Assembly (NCBI RefSeq): GCF_040957575.1
Contig: NZ_CP162601.1
Coordinates: 1,736,001 to 1,800,000 of the forward strand
Direction of reading: 5' to 3'
Length of the DNA: 64,000 nucleotides
Source of the DNA: Vibrio sp. HB236076
GTDB lineage: Bacteria; Pseudomonadota; Gammaproteobacteria; Enterobacterales; Vibrionaceae
Every line of letters starts with the position of its first letter. Position 1 is the stretch's first letter. Positions 27,671-36,814 of the stretch are shown here, piece after piece. The notes under the pieces were generated by a model that saw only the letters and a list, made by a program, of their open reading frames with translations, made no database searches and was not told the origin of the DNA. The translations under genes and the position numbers were made by a program.

Positions 27671-28015
27671 GTGAAAGTCGCTGAATTAAAAAAAATTTTA
27701 GCTCAAGAATCGATTAAAAATCACCATGAACTCGTGACGGGCGAGGTGTATTTGCCTGAGCAATTGATTGACGTGGAACAAGACGGCTCACTCTTATTCC
27801 TCCATTTTGATAATGCCCCCGAAGACATCGCTGGCGATGAAGAAGGACGAGGTTTGGTCGAACACGAGATCGAGCTGTTAAAAGAAAGAATTTATCAAAT
27901 TTTGACCGAGCGCTGTAGCATGCAACAAAAGCAACATGCTTTACTGGCTTTAGTGTTAAGTGGCCACGAAATGTCGAGCTCTGAATTTGTGGCTTTGTTG
28001 GAGCAATTAGAATAA
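27671..28015 (+). CDS. Unrecognised 114-residue cytoplasmic protein
   Basis: GTG start at 27671 with AAGAAA upstream. Acidic and helical, no signal or membrane segment; contains QLIDVEQDGSLLFLHFDNAPED and a C-terminal helix EFVALLEQLE. No family recognised. Its stop is 9 bp before the PhoD-like gene, with the TerB-like gene after that, so the three probably form one transcription unit. Confidence 0.6.
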   Translation: MKVAELKKILAQESIKNHHELVTGEVYLPEQLIDVEQDGSLLFLHFDNAPEDIAGDEEGRGLVEHEIELLKERIYQILTERCSMQQKQHALLALVLSGHEMSSSEFVALLEQLE

Positions 28016-28024
28016 ACGAGGCCT

Positions 28025-29926
28025 ATGTACAGTCCACTGCCCTTAATCATTGCCGGTCCCCTGCTCAGACGCTGCGACCAAACGGGCCTGGTTCTCTGGC
28101 TGGTTACCCGAGAACCCTTAAGCGGCGAGTTTATTGTCTATGACCGTCATCAACAGCCTCTTTATCGCGCCTCATTACAAGATATTGAACAATGCCAAAT
28201 TGGCCAGCAGGCTTGGGTCGTCCTCGCTCACTTTGAGTTTGAGGTGCCGACCGATGTGCCTTTGTATTACCAGTTAAATACTCAAGAAGGCGATTTATTC
28301 ACGCTGCTGCCTCACCTTTTTTATCAACACGATGAATTGATTAAAGGTCAACGGGCGATTGAGTTTCGCGTCCCCGAAAGAGCTCAGCATGTCATTCATG
28401 GATCATGTCGTTGCCCACATACCGACAACCAAGATGCCCTGGCCTATCTTGCTAGCCAGCAACGTGATGTCTGCGCCACACAACGGCCTGATGTGTTAAT
28501 GTTTACCGGCGATCAGATCTACGCCGATGAAGTGGCAGGGCCAACGTTACAAACCATCCATGCCGTGATTAACGCACTCGGCTTACCCGAAGAAGACTTT
28601 CGTCATCTCAAGGTCGCCAACAGTCAGCAGTTGTACCAGCATCCAGAGACCTATTACGGTCGTGACGTTTTACTGCCCCGACAGTCTGTGACTCGCTCGA
28701 AGGTTTTGTGGCCTTGGTCGAGCGATAGCATTTTCACCTCGGGTAACTGTGCCAACCACCTAATGACCTTTAGTGAGTTTTTTGCCATGTACTTGTTGGT
28801 CTGGTCGCCTAACTTGTGGCACCAATTTTCCAGCGCGTGGCAACACCCACCTAAAACCCTTTCAGGTGAGACGTTGAAACAATGGCATCACGAACGCAGT
28901 AATATCGAAGACTTTATTGCGGGGCTCAGTGACATTCAGGCATTACTGGCACATGTTCCTAGCTATATGATTTTCGATGATCACGACATTACCGATGATT
29001 GGAATCTCACCATTGGTTGGGAACAAGCCGTTTATCAACACCCAGATGCCAGACAAATTATCAATAATGGCTTGATGGCTTATTGGCTTTGTCAAGGATG
29101 GGGAAATGCGCCCAAGCAGTTTACGAGCGACTTTAAGACCAGTGTGTGCCAGTTTTTCCAATCTTCGAGCCCAGAACATCACCTCGAGGCGATTAAAACC
29201 GTCGAACAATTCGAAGCCTGGCATTATGTCGTCGATAGCACACCTAAGATGGTGGTTCTTGATACGCGTACCCGGCGTTGGCGTTCAGAATCGAAAATGA
29301 ACAAACCCAGTGGCCTAATGGACTGGGAAGCCCTTATCGAGATGCATCAAGAATTGGTGGACCAAAAAGCGGTGATCTTGGTCTCAGCGGCCCCCATCTT
29401 TGGGGTTAAGTTTATTGAAGTGTTACAAAGAGCCGTGACTTGGCTTGGTTTTCCCTTGGCCGTTGATGCCGAAAACTGGATGGCACACCCAGGCAGTGCC
29501 AACACCTTACTGAGCATTTTTACTCATACGCAAACCCCAGCCAATTTCGTCATTCTCTCTGGCGATGTGCACTACTCTTTTGCCTACGATATCAAATTGC
29601 GCTTTCGCAAAGCCAAACCGACCATCTACCAAATTACGTGCAGTGGCATCAAGAACACCTTTCCACGCCCTTTATTAGCGGTCTGTGAATGGGCCGATAA
29701 ATACCTCTACAGCCCTCACTCTCCACTGAACTGGTTGACAAAGCGAAAGCGTTTACAAATTCACAAGCGCCATACCGACCAAACCGACAAACACTTGGTC
29801 AATCACAGTGCCCTTGGTGAAGTGAAATTCGATCGCGATGGCAGACCAACCAAGGTCGCTATCCGATTATCGTCTGGCGAGATGATTGAGTTTTTACCTA
29901 GCGAGGTAGAACGTGATACCCTTTGA
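28025..29926 (+). CDS. PhoD-like metallophosphatase family protein
   Basis: 633 residues with no signal peptide, GAGG upstream of ATG 28025. Metal-binding motifs in order: HGSCRCPH (126-133), MFTGDQIYADEVAGP, FDDHDITDDWN, and SGDVHYSFAY near 503. These are the PhoD-type phosphodiesterase/alkaline phosphatase signatures. The first ~115 residues look like a beta-rich N-terminal domain. The absence of a Tat or Sec signal suggests a cytoplasmic enzyme, unlike secreted PhoD. Substrate unknown. Confidence 0.8.
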   Translation: MYSPLPLIIAGPLLRRCDQTGLVLWLVTREPLSGEFIVYDRHQQPLYRASLQDIEQCQIGQQAWVVLAHFEFEVPTDVPLYYQLNTQEGDLFTLLPHLFYQHDELIKGQRAIEFRVPERAQHVIHGSCRCPHTDNQDALAYLASQQRDVCATQRPDVLMFTGDQIYADEVAGPTLQTIHAVINALGLPEEDFRHLKVANSQQLYQHPETYYGRDVLLPRQSVTRSKVLWPWSSDSIFTSGNCANHLMTFSEFFAMYLLVWSPNLWHQFSSAWQHPPKTLSGETLKQWHHERSNIEDFIAGLSDIQALLAHVPSYMIFDDHDITDDWNLTIGWEQAVYQHPDARQIINNGLMAYWLCQGWGNAPKQFTSDFKTSVCQFFQSSSPEHHLEAIKTVEQFEAWHYVVDSTPKMVVLDTRTRRWRSESKMNKPSGLMDWEALIEMHQELVDQKAVILVSAAPIFGVKFIEVLQRAVTWLGFPLAVDAENWMAHPGSANTLLSIFTHTQTPANFVILSGDVHYSFAYDIKLRFRKAKPTIYQITCSGIKNTFPRPLLAVCEWADKYLYSPHSPLNWLTKRKRLQIHKRHTDQTDKHLVNHSALGEVKFDRDGRPTKVAIRLSSGEMIEFLPSEVERDTL

Positions 29927-29953
29927 TAAATCTTGTAATGAAGGAGCTTTGTT

Positions 29954-30406
29954 ATGCTCAGTACCTTAACCTCGTTAATGAAGTCATTATTCGATGACAA
30001 GCCCACGGCTCCGGCAGCCCAGCCAGAGTTAGCCATGGCCTGCCTACTCACCGAAGTCGCTGGGGCTGATCACGACATCAGTGAGCAAGAACAACTCAGC
30101 AAAAAAGCCTTGCTGACAAAGTTAACCGGTGCCGATGAAATGCAAGTCGACGACTGGCTTGTACAAGCCAACCAACATGTCGACAATTCCGCTTCACTGT
30201 TTGATTTTACCTCTCAGTTACGAGAGCTAAGTGCCGAGCAACGTTATCAAGTCATAGAAAGTATGTGGCAAGTGGCCAATGCCGATGGGCATATCGACCC
30301 GCTTGAAGACGCCGTGATCCGCAAGACAGCCGAACTCTTGTATGTTGATCACAGTCAGTTTATTCGCGCCAAACTGTCCGTTGTTGATGACCAGCCCAAA
30401 CCATAG
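29954..30406 (+). CDS. TerB-like (tellurite-resistance/DjlA-type) helical protein
   Basis: 150 residues, AAGGAG before ATG 29954. The core (residues ~25-140) has the TerB pattern: ACLLTEVAGADHDISEQE, then MWQVANADGHIDPLEDAVIRK, two acidic metal-type loops in a seven-helix bundle. Such domains bind divalent metal and occur in stress and membrane-linked systems. Third gene of the unit, followed by a strong terminator. No other ter genes are nearby. Confidence 0.78.
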   Translation: MLSTLTSLMKSLFDDKPTAPAAQPELAMACLLTEVAGADHDISEQEQLSKKALLTKLTGADEMQVDDWLVQANQHVDNSASLFDFTSQLRELSAEQRYQVIESMWQVANADGHIDPLEDAVIRKTAELLYVDHSQFIRAKLSVVDDQPKP

Positions 30407-30415
30407 CGTCTCTCA

Positions 30416-30449
30416 ATGCGGGTAAGGCGTCGTTCTTACCCGCATTTTT
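30416..30449 (+). terminator. Terminator of the PhoD-like/TerB-like unit
   Basis: ATGCGGGTAAG (30416-30426) pairs with CTTACCCGCAT (30435-30445), followed by TTTT. Confidence 0.92.
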
Positions 30450-30480
30450 ACGCCCCGAAACCCAATAAGGCCCAGCTTAA

Positions 30481-31635
30481 TTAACCCAATGGCCCAGAGA
30501 CAATGGTACTTTTCAAACCGGCAATGATATTTTCGCCACTTTCTTGCGCGAGCTCTTGATACCAAGATAGGGTGTCTTCCATCGGTTGACCGTGCGTCAC
30601 CTGACTGCGTTTGCGCGCCTTTAAGACGAGGTCTTTTACCCGTTCAACCCGAGCTGCTTGATACGATTGCAGCGCCGCTTCAATTGAATCATTGTCGGCA
30701 AAGGCTTGGCCGAGCGCCACAGCATCTTCCATCGCCGCGCAGCCACCTTGACCAATATCAGGAGTCGTGCTGTGCCCGGCATCACCTAATAACGCCACTC
30801 GCCCTTTGACCAAGGTGTCAAACGGTTCGATATCGTGGATCTCAACGCGGTTGGTAGTCTCGGCATCCAACGCGTCGATTAAATGCTTAACCGGTTGACA
30901 CCAATCGGCAAAGTATTCATTTAAGTCTTTTTTCAACGTACTTCTATCTTGAGGTAAGCCTTTGGGTAACGGCACATCAAAAAAGAAATAAAAGCGATTA
31001 TTGGCGACAGGCATCAAGGACACGCGTTTGCCCTCTGCGACATAGGTGGTCCATTGCTCTTTTGGCGCAATCTTTTCATCTAGCTCAACTAAGCCATTCC
31101 AATTGACGTAACCGGCATAGCGGCGTTCGACTTGTCGACCCAGCACAAAAGGACGAACCACGGAATGAGTACCGTCTGCCGCAATGACAAAGTCGCCATT
31201 GGCACTGCTGCCATCGTCGAAGGTAACTTCAACCGATTGTGCCTTTTGCTCGATATCAATGACTCGTTTGCCAAATTGCACCAAGTCTCTACCCCACCAA
31301 TCGATCATCGACGCCTGTAAGTCGGCCCTTGCTACCGGATAATGGCGCTCTTGAACTTGGTCGATGAGCGGCAATAAACTAAACTCAGTTAAGGTTTCAG
31401 CGTTTAACCCTGAGCGATACGCCATGCTGTTCATTTGGCCACCAAGTTCATCCATGATGTGTCCCATACCAAGGTGACGCATGCATTTTACGCCATTTGA
31501 CCACACCGAAATCGCTGCGCCAACCGGCCGAATTTCTTTCACCGCTTCATAAATTTCACACTCAATGCCCTGCTGTTTAAGCGCTGCTGCTGCAGACATG
31601 CCACCCATGCCGGCACCAATAATGATAGCTTTCAT
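30481..31635 (-). CDS. hpxO: HpxO-type FAD-dependent urate hydroxylase
   Basis: 384 residues, class A flavin monooxygenase. FAD motifs: GAGMGGMSAA (7-16), the DG motif in IAADGTHS, and GDAGHSTTPDIGQGG. Long identical stretches with Klebsiella HpxO include YEAVKEIRPVGAAISVW and AGYVNWNGLVE, and the reported active-site residues Arg204 (EGKRVSLMP) and Tyr216 (RFYFFFD) fall at the same numbers. HpxO converts urate to 5-hydroxyisourate with NADH and O2. No other purine-degradation gene is adjacent. A palindrome ACCATATGGT (31727-31736) lies 92 bp upstream as a possible operator. Confidence 0.87.
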   Translation of the reverse strand: MKAIIIGAGMGGMSAAAALKQQGIECEIYEAVKEIRPVGAAISVWSNGVKCMRHLGMGHIMDELGGQMNSMAYRSGLNAETLTEFSLLPLIDQVQERHYPVARADLQASMIDWWGRDLVQFGKRVIDIEQKAQSVEVTFDDGSSANGDFVIAADGTHSVVRPFVLGRQVERRYAGYVNWNGLVELDEKIAPKEQWTTYVAEGKRVSLMPVANNRFYFFFDVPLPKGLPQDRSTLKKDLNEYFADWCQPVKHLIDALDAETTNRVEIHDIEPFDTLVKGRVALLGDAGHSTTPDIGQGGCAAMEDAVALGQAFADNDSIEAALQSYQAARVERVKDLVLKARKRSQVTHGQPMEDTLSWYQELAQESGENIIAGLKSTIVSGPLG

Positions 31636-31776
31636 AATATCTCCCTATATAACTTATTGGTAGATAAGCACAAACTGTTCCAATTCATGAGAAAAGATCA
31701 CGGTAAATAACCCTTTGTATTTCTTAACCATATGGTCAGGAAATTAATTAAGTCAGTTCTTCGCCTTCTTTTTAGC

Positions 31777-31808
31777 ACCAACTTGGTGCACGAAAGCACC
31801 AAGTTGGT
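31777..31808. other. 13-bp perfect inverted repeat near the DUF6174 gene end
   Basis: ACCAACTTGGTGC (31777-31789) and GCACCAAGTTGGT (31796-31808) are exact complements around a 6-nt loop, 8 bp past the stop of the 31816 gene. No clean T-run follows on either strand, though it probably stabilises or ends that transcript. Confidence 0.6.
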
Positions 31809-31815
31809 TAAATGC

Positions 31816-32310
31816 CTAGTCTGTATTTAACAAACGGATCTTGGCAATCAGGTAGGTGATTTGATCAAATTGCTGATCAAAAAAATAGAGGTGAGTTGGG
31901 TAGAAGTAGTGTGGATGATAACTGACTTCAATGGTCTGATATTGCCAATCCATTGCCTCTTGAATACGGTCGAACACCCCTTCAATAATCCCCCACTGAG
32001 CTTGTACCTTCAACGGATAGTCTTCTGTTGGCAAAGGCGTGTTGTCTACTACCTCAAATAAATACTGTCCGGAATAATCACACCAACAGGTAATGGTCAG
32101 CTCAAATTGATAAGCCGGAGGCTGATGGTTCAACCAGTGAAAAAAGGCATTATCTGCGTCATCTTGTCGTTGTTGATACGCCTCTTCTTGGTCTGTCCAT
32201 TGTTCGTCGACATGGTCAAAATCGCTGCGCACGGTTTGACTGTTCGCGCCCGTAACAACAAAGAGCAGAACATACAATAGAGCAGTACAACGCGTCAGTG
32301 CATTTGCCAT
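31816..32310 (-). CDS. DUF6174-like exported protein
   Basis: 164 residues from ATG 32308-32310, with GATGAGG upstream; an ATG at 32325 would add five residues. Signal peptide MANALTRCTALLYVLLFVVTGANS. The mature protein has YQFELTITCWCDYSG, a hydrophobic QEAM...YQTIEVSYHPHYFYPTHLYF segment and a terminal YLIAKIRLL strand. This is the C-x-C plus 'valYdpxyGyPxxi' layout of DUF6174. Likely periplasmic; function unknown. Confidence 0.65.
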   Translation of the reverse strand: MANALTRCTALLYVLLFVVTGANSQTVRSDFDHVDEQWTDQEEAYQQRQDDADNAFFHWLNHQPPAYQFELTITCWCDYSGQYLFEVVDNTPLPTEDYPLKVQAQWGIIEGVFDRIQEAMDWQYQTIEVSYHPHYFYPTHLYFFDQQFDQITYLIAKIRLLNTD

Positions 32311-32545
32311 AACCGGCCTCATCATTGGTGGTGAATTGGCTTAAGTGTGGCAAAGTCAGGAAGCGATGAAAGCGTATTGGGTTCAAGGTTGAGACGTCAA
32401 AAAGAGAAATTCGCTCTCAGGGAGCAGCAAGTTCACCTAAACTTAGTGACGCGTGTCTCATTACAACATCGTGATCACGGTCAAAAAGGTGTCCTGCCCG
32501 TTCTAATTTACCTCACAGGATTGGTCATAAAGTCACATTGGCGAT

Positions 32546-32974
32546 TTATGGAATTTGGCACCGGCGATAAAACCAACGCCACTCAACAAAAAGGATTGCA
32601 ACGGTCATTGCCAACGCGGTAGTAATAATGTCTTGCCACGTGTGGTAGTTCATCACGACCATGATTTGACCATATAGTACCATACTGGCAATTGAGTATT
32701 TTTTATGTGCTTTACGCACTTTCACTAAGGCCCAAATCAGCGCCAACGCCAAAGCAGTATGAGTGCTGTAATCCAATGACCAGCGCGGCCAAATCATTAG
32801 TACTGTATCGAGAATCATTAACCCATAGACCCAAATCAATAAAACCAATAGCGATTTCAACACGCCGATGAGCAGCGGGCGTTGGGCATTGGCGATCGCA
32901 CCTACCCCGACCAGTAATGACGCAATGAGCACCGGGGTATAAAGATCAGCGATAACGGCCAGTAAGCTCTTCAT
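32546..32974 (-). CDS. Unrecognised small membrane protein
   Basis: 142 residues with four to five hydrophobic helices and ATG at 32972-32974, overlapping the DUF2127 gene by 29 bp. The segment DYSTHTALALALIWALVK faintly recalls the Ser-x-His-Thr helix of PAP2 phosphatases, but the other PAP2 motifs are absent. Translationally coupled to its neighbour, so the two may act together. Confidence 0.55.
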   Translation of the reverse strand: MKSLLAVIADLYTPVLIASLLVGVGAIANAQRPLLIGVLKSLLVLLIWVYGLMILDTVLMIWPRWSLDYSTHTALALALIWALVKVRKAHKKYSIASMVLYGQIMVVMNYHTWQDIITTALAMTVAILFVEWRWFYRRCQIP

Positions 32975-33434
32975 CCAATCTCATTTTCGCTTGTCGTTGG
33001 GTGGTGAAATACACATAAATGACGACTGCGCTATTGAAAACAATCACCAAGGTCATCCACCAAGACGGTTGCTTTATCCAGTCAAATACTTCAAAGGGCA
33101 AGTATATGGCACCACTGACGATGGCAAACCATTGGGTCCAACGCATTGAATACCATAGCCCGCCGGCTTCAATAAATCGCATGCTGGCGTACAGGGCAAG
33201 AATAGAAATCACAGTGCGATAATTATTCGGGGTAATTTTATCGACTTGGGCTTTGAGTAGAGCGGTTATGTCACGTGCAGAAAACAAATGAACGACATCT
33301 ATCATGACTTTCATTTGCTGATGAAATTGTTGATAGCCCAAATGAAGGAGTAACCAACAAGTAAACGCGGCGACCGTCCCTTTCATCGCCTCAGTGACAG
33401 CGATCACTCTTAAACCATTATCATACTTATTCAC
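32946..33434 (-). CDS. DUF2127 membrane protein
   Basis: 162 residues with GTG start at 33432-33434 (GAGAG upstream). Four hydrophobic helices; the pattern LRVIAVTEAMKGTVAAF at the N-terminus and RFIEAGGLWYSMRWTQWFA followed by YLPFEVFDW is typical of DUF2127. Inner-membrane protein of unknown function. Confidence 0.75.
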   Translation of the reverse strand: MNKYDNGLRVIAVTEAMKGTVAAFTCWLLLHLGYQQFHQQMKVMIDVVHLFSARDITALLKAQVDKITPNNYRTVISILALYASMRFIEAGGLWYSMRWTQWFAIVSGAIYLPFEVFDWIKQPSWWMTLVIVFNSAVVIYVYFTTQRQAKMRLDEELTGRYR

Positions 33435-33474
33435 TCATGCTCTCACTCTACAATGACAACGGGTATGAAACGAA

Positions 33475-33500
33475 AAAAGGAGAGCATGCGCTCTCCTTTT
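33475..33500 (-). terminator. Terminator of the infC-rpmI-rplT unit
   Basis: AAAAGGAGAGC (33475-33485) and GCTCTCCTTTT (33490-33500) form a stem with a 4-nt loop; on the minus strand a T-run follows. Confidence 0.92.
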
Positions 33501-33525
33501 AAATTCATAAGGCTGACTTTAAAAA

Positions 33526-33879
33526 TTAAAGTGCTGCTTTTGCTTTTTCAACAAGTACAGTGAACGCAGCTTTGTCAAATACAGCGATATCGGCAAGGAT
33601 CTTACGATCGATTTCGATAGACGCTTTCTTAAGACCGTTGATTAGACGGCTGTAAGATAGACCGTTTTGACGAGATGCCGCATTGATACGTGCAATCCAA
33701 AGTTGACGGAATTGACGTTTCTTGTTGCGACGGTCACGGTATGCGTATTGACCAGCTTTTGTTACTGCTTGGAAAGCTACACGATATACACGTGAACGTG
33801 CACCGTAGTAACCTTTAGCTTGTTTTAGAACTTTCTTATGACGTGCACGAGCTTGTACACCACGTTTTACGCGAGGCAT
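33526..33879 (-). CDS. rplT: Ribosomal protein L20
   Basis: 117 residues, full-length L20: [32 protein letters not shown] and a C-terminal helical domain. L20 is an early 50S assembly protein and in E. coli represses rpmI-rplT translation by binding the mRNA. Last gene of thrS-infC-rpmI-rplT, 42 bp after rpmI. Confidence 0.98.
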   Translation of the reverse strand: MPRVKRGVQARARHKKVLKQAKGYYGARSRVYRVAFQAVTKAGQYAYRDRRNKKRQFRQLWIARINAASRQNGLSYSRLINGLKKASIEIDRKILADIAVFDKAAFTVLVEKAKAAL

Positions 33880-33921
33880 TATGCTTCTCCTAAACTAAAC
33901 GATAAATTAAACTAAAAAGAA

Positions 33922-34116
33922 TTAAGCGTATGGCATCATACGAACAACACCCGCAACTTCACATTTTGGAAGGATTGAGTTTGGACGTAGTTGACGCTTG
34001 TTCTTAGTAGTACGCTTAGTCAGGATGTGACGTTTAGTCGCGTGCTTGAACTTAATACCACCAGCAGTTTTCTTGAAACGCTTAGCAGCACCTTTGTTGG
34101 TTTTCATCTTAGGCAT
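33922..34116 (-). CDS. rpmI: Ribosomal protein L35
   Basis: 64 residues from ATG 34114-34116 (CGGAGTTATTC upstream), the normal L35 length; an upstream frame start at 34152 is not needed. Sequence [20 protein letters not shown] to [11 protein letters not shown] is standard. Basic 50S protein. Confidence 0.98.
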   Translation of the reverse strand: MPKMKTNKGAAKRFKKTAGGIKFKHATKRHILTKRTTKNKRQLRPNSILPKCEVAGVVRMMPYA

Positions 34117-34164
34117 GATGAATAACTCCGCATTGTAGTAGTTTAATAACACGTAATCAGGGCG

Positions 34165-34191
34165 AATTAAGCTCTGTAAAAGAGCTTAATT
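34165..34191 (-). promoter_or_regulatory. 11-bp hairpin in the infC-rpmI intergenic mRNA
   Basis: AATTAAGCTCT (34165-34175) pairs with AGAGCTTAATT (34181-34191) over a 5-nt loop, 48 bp upstream of rpmI. There is no T-run. Position fits a leader structure for L20-mediated control of rpmI-rplT, but it does not by itself prove it. Confidence 0.55.
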
Positions 34192-34208
34192 ACTTGTTAA
34201 GCCGTTAA

Positions 34209-34760
34209 TTACTTCTTTTTGGGGGCTAGAACCATGATCATTTGACGACCTTCGATTCGAGTCGGGAAAGACTCTACTGCAGCAAGTTCTGCGGTATCTT
34301 CTTTCAAGCGATTCAAAACGTCAACGCCAATGTCTTGGTGAGCCATTTCTCGGCCACGGAAGCGAATTGTTACTTTCACTTTGTTGCCTTCTTCAAGGAA
34401 ACGGGTCAGGTTGCGTAGTTTTACCTGATAGTCTCCAATATCAGTTCCAGGACGGAATTTGACTTCTTTAACCTGAATCTGCTTTTGCTTTTTCTTCTGC
34501 TCTTTAGCAGCTTTACTCTTTTCAAAGAGGAACTTGCCATAGTCCATCACACGACAAACCGGTGGCTCGGCGTTAGGGCTGATCTCGACGAGATCCATAC
34601 CAGCTTCTTCAGCTGCCGCTAGTGCTTCTTGAATCGATACAACACCGACAGACTCGCCGTCTGCACCGGTTAAACGAACTTCACGTACGCCACGAATTTC
34701 ACCGTTCATACGGTGCTGGTTTTGCTTGGCCGGCTGTTGGCCACGTCTTCCGCCTTTAAT
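34209..34760 (-). CDS. infC: Translation initiation factor IF-3 (AUU start)
   Basis: 183 residues starting at ATT 34758-34760 (complement). The Shine-Dalgarno GGAGG lies 8 bases upstream, inside the end of thrS, and the extra N-terminal residues [13 protein letters not shown] match other IF-3 proteins; the first ATG is only at codon 18. IF-3 discriminates against non-standard start codons, so the AUU start gives the known negative autoregulation. Domain order: N-terminal ([34 protein letters not shown]), lysine-rich linker, C-terminal ([13 protein letters not shown]). Confidence 0.97.
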   Translation of the reverse strand: MKGGRRGQQPAKQNQHRMNGEIRGVREVRLTGADGESVGVVSIQEALAAAEEAGMDLVEISPNAEPPVCRVMDYGKFLFEKSKAAKEQKKKQKQIQVKEVKFRPGTDIGDYQVKLRNLTRFLEEGNKVKVTIRFRGREMAHQDIGVDVLNRLKEDTAELAAVESFPTRIEGRQMIMVLAPKKK

Positions 34761-34763
34761 AGT

Positions 34764-36692
34764 TTATTCCTCCAGATTGAGCTTACGGCTACGGATCTCG
34801 TCGTTGATGTAATTAATGAAGTCATCAACCTTGAATTTACCGAGATCTTTGCCCTTGCGTGTACGCACTGCTATTTCACCTGCGTCCATTTCTTGATCGC
34901 CGCAGACCAGCATAAAGGGAACACGCTTCAAAGTATGTTCGCGGATTTTAAAGCCTATCTTCTCATTTCTCAAGTCCGCTTTGGCTCTAATTCCACATTT
35001 TTGTAATTTTTGTGCGACTTCTTGAGCATAAACCGACTGTTTATCGGTAATGTTCATGATAACCACTTGTTCAGGTGACAACCACGTTGGGAAGAAACCG
35101 GCGTATTCTTCGATCAAAATACCGATGAAACGCTCCAGTGATCCCAAAATTGCGCGGTGAATCATTACTGGAACTAAACGTTCGTTGTTTTCACCGACAT
35201 AAGTTGCACCGAGACGACTTGGTAAGTTGAAGTCTAACTGTACTGTACCACATTGCCACGCGCGATCTAAGCAATCGTACAAAGTAAATTCAATTTTCGG
35301 GCCGTAGAATGCCCCTTCACCTTCTTGAATTTCGTACTCGATGTCCATGGACTCAAGGGCGCGTTTCAAATCCGCCTCAGATTGGTCCCAAATTTCATCT
35401 GAGCCAACGCGCTGTTCTGGACGCGTAGACAGCTTGACGACGATATTGTCGAAACCAAAAGTTTGGTACGTATCGTAAACCATCTTAATGCAGTTGGTGA
35501 CTTCTTCTTGAATTTGCGCTTCAGTACAGAAAATATGCGCATCGTCTTGAGTAAAGCCACGAACGCGCATGATACCGTGTAGGGCACCCGATGGCTCATT
35601 GCGGTGACAAGAACCAAATTCAGCCATACGAAGCGGTAAATCGCGGTAAGATTTTAAGCCTTGATTGAAGATTTGTACATGACCTGGACAGTTCATTGGC
35701 TTAATCGCGTATTCGCGGTTTTCTGACGACGTGGTAAACATCGCATCGGCGTATTTGTCCCAGTGCCCTGAACGCTCCCACAGTACGCGATCCATCATCA
35801 GTGGGCCTTTGACTTCTTGGTAGCCATATTCATTCAGCTTATCGCGAACAAACATTTCAAGGTCGCGGAAAATCGACCAACCGTTGTGGTGCCAGAAGAC
35901 CATACCCGGCGCTTCTTGCTGCATGTGGAACAAGTCCAGTTGCTTACCAATTTTACGGTGGTCGCGTTTTGCCGCTTCTTCTAAGCGAGTCAAATGGGCT
36001 TTTAAAGCTTTTTTGTCGTGGAAGGCAGTACCGTAAATGCGCTGTAACATCTTGTTATTGCTGTCACCGCGCCAATAAGCGCCGGCAATATTGAGCAATT
36101 TAAAGTGCTGACAAAAGCCCATATTCGGTACGTGCGGTCCACGACACATATCAATGTATTCTTCGTGGTGGTACAGGCCTGGGCGATCGTCTTTGGCGAC
36201 GTTTTGGTCCAAGATTTCCATCTTATACGGCTCAGCACGTTGCTCAAAGGTATCGCGGGCTTCTTGCCAGCTGACTTTGTGCTTAACGACCTGATACTTG
36301 GTCTTCGCCAACTCTTTCATCCGCTTTTCTATTGTTTCCAAATCCTCTTGAGTCAATGACTGCTCAAGATCAATGTCGTAATAGAAGCCGCTATCGATCG
36401 TTGGTCCAATCGCCATTTTTGCGTCTGGATACAACTGCTTTAACGCGTGCCCCAACAAGTGCGCGCAAGAGTGACGCACAATTTCTAAACCATCGGTTTC
36501 ATCTTTGTTGGTGATGATTTCCAATGTTGCATCTTGTTCGATGACATCGGACGCGTCCACTCGCACGCCATCGACACGACCGGCAATGGTGGCTTTAGCT
36601 AGACCGGGACCAATAGATTGAGCAACGTCTAAAACGGAAACTGGGCTATCAAACGAACGTTGACTGCCGTCAGGAAGAGTAATAATTGGCAT
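34764..36692 (-). CDS. thrS: Threonyl-tRNA synthetase
   Basis: 642 residues, the E. coli length. TGS domain (1-62), editing domain with [14 protein letters not shown], class II catalytic core ([26 protein letters not shown] zinc/His region, [14 protein letters not shown]) and an anticodon-binding domain. It charges tRNA-Thr and edits Ser-tRNA-Thr. Start ATG 36692 has AAGGA upstream, and a tRNA-like hairpin sits just before that. The last codons contain the infC ribosome-binding site. Confidence 0.98.
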   Translation of the reverse strand: MPIITLPDGSQRSFDSPVSVLDVAQSIGPGLAKATIAGRVDGVRVDASDVIEQDATLEIITNKDETDGLEIVRHSCAHLLGHALKQLYPDAKMAIGPTIDSGFYYDIDLEQSLTQEDLETIEKRMKELAKTKYQVVKHKVSWQEARDTFEQRAEPYKMEILDQNVAKDDRPGLYHHEEYIDMCRGPHVPNMGFCQHFKLLNIAGAYWRGDSNNKMLQRIYGTAFHDKKALKAHLTRLEEAAKRDHRKIGKQLDLFHMQQEAPGMVFWHHNGWSIFRDLEMFVRDKLNEYGYQEVKGPLMMDRVLWERSGHWDKYADAMFTTSSENREYAIKPMNCPGHVQIFNQGLKSYRDLPLRMAEFGSCHRNEPSGALHGIMRVRGFTQDDAHIFCTEAQIQEEVTNCIKMVYDTYQTFGFDNIVVKLSTRPEQRVGSDEIWDQSEADLKRALESMDIEYEIQEGEGAFYGPKIEFTLYDCLDRAWQCGTVQLDFNLPSRLGATYVGENNERLVPVMIHRAILGSLERFIGILIEEYAGFFPTWLSPEQVVIMNITDKQSVYAQEVAQKLQKCGIRAKADLRNEKIGFKIREHTLKRVPFMLVCGDQEMDAGEIAVRTRKGKDLGKFKVDDFINYINDEIRSRKLNLEE

Positions 36693-36711
36693 GACGAATC
36701 CTTAACAGTGT

Positions 36712-36814
36712 TGTTGCATACCAAGCAACACAATGCACTCTAGGTTAGTTATGTAATTGACAGTAAAATTGCCGATGTTCGACAACGCTTTTTAATCTTC
36801 CCTACTGTGGAAGA
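36712..36814 (-). promoter_or_regulatory. thrS translational operator with tRNA-Thr anticodon-arm mimic
   Basis: On the minus strand a 6-bp stem TGTTGC/GCAACA (36725-36730 and 36712-36717) closes a 7-nt loop TTGGTAT. With U at the '33' position, the '34-36' triplet is GGU, an anticodon of tRNA-Thr; it lies at about -30 from the AUG. A second 6-bp hairpin with 7-nt loop (TCTTCC/GGAAGA, 36796-36814) lies 104-122 nt upstream of the start. In E. coli ThrRS represses its own translation by binding two anticodon-arm-like hairpins in this layout. Confidence 0.75.

Noticed and set aside
32347..32622. Plus-strand frame of 91 codons in the gap before the DUF6174 gene
   Set aside because: Overlaps the end of the 32546 gene on the other strand, has no RBS or recognisable motif, and odd composition.
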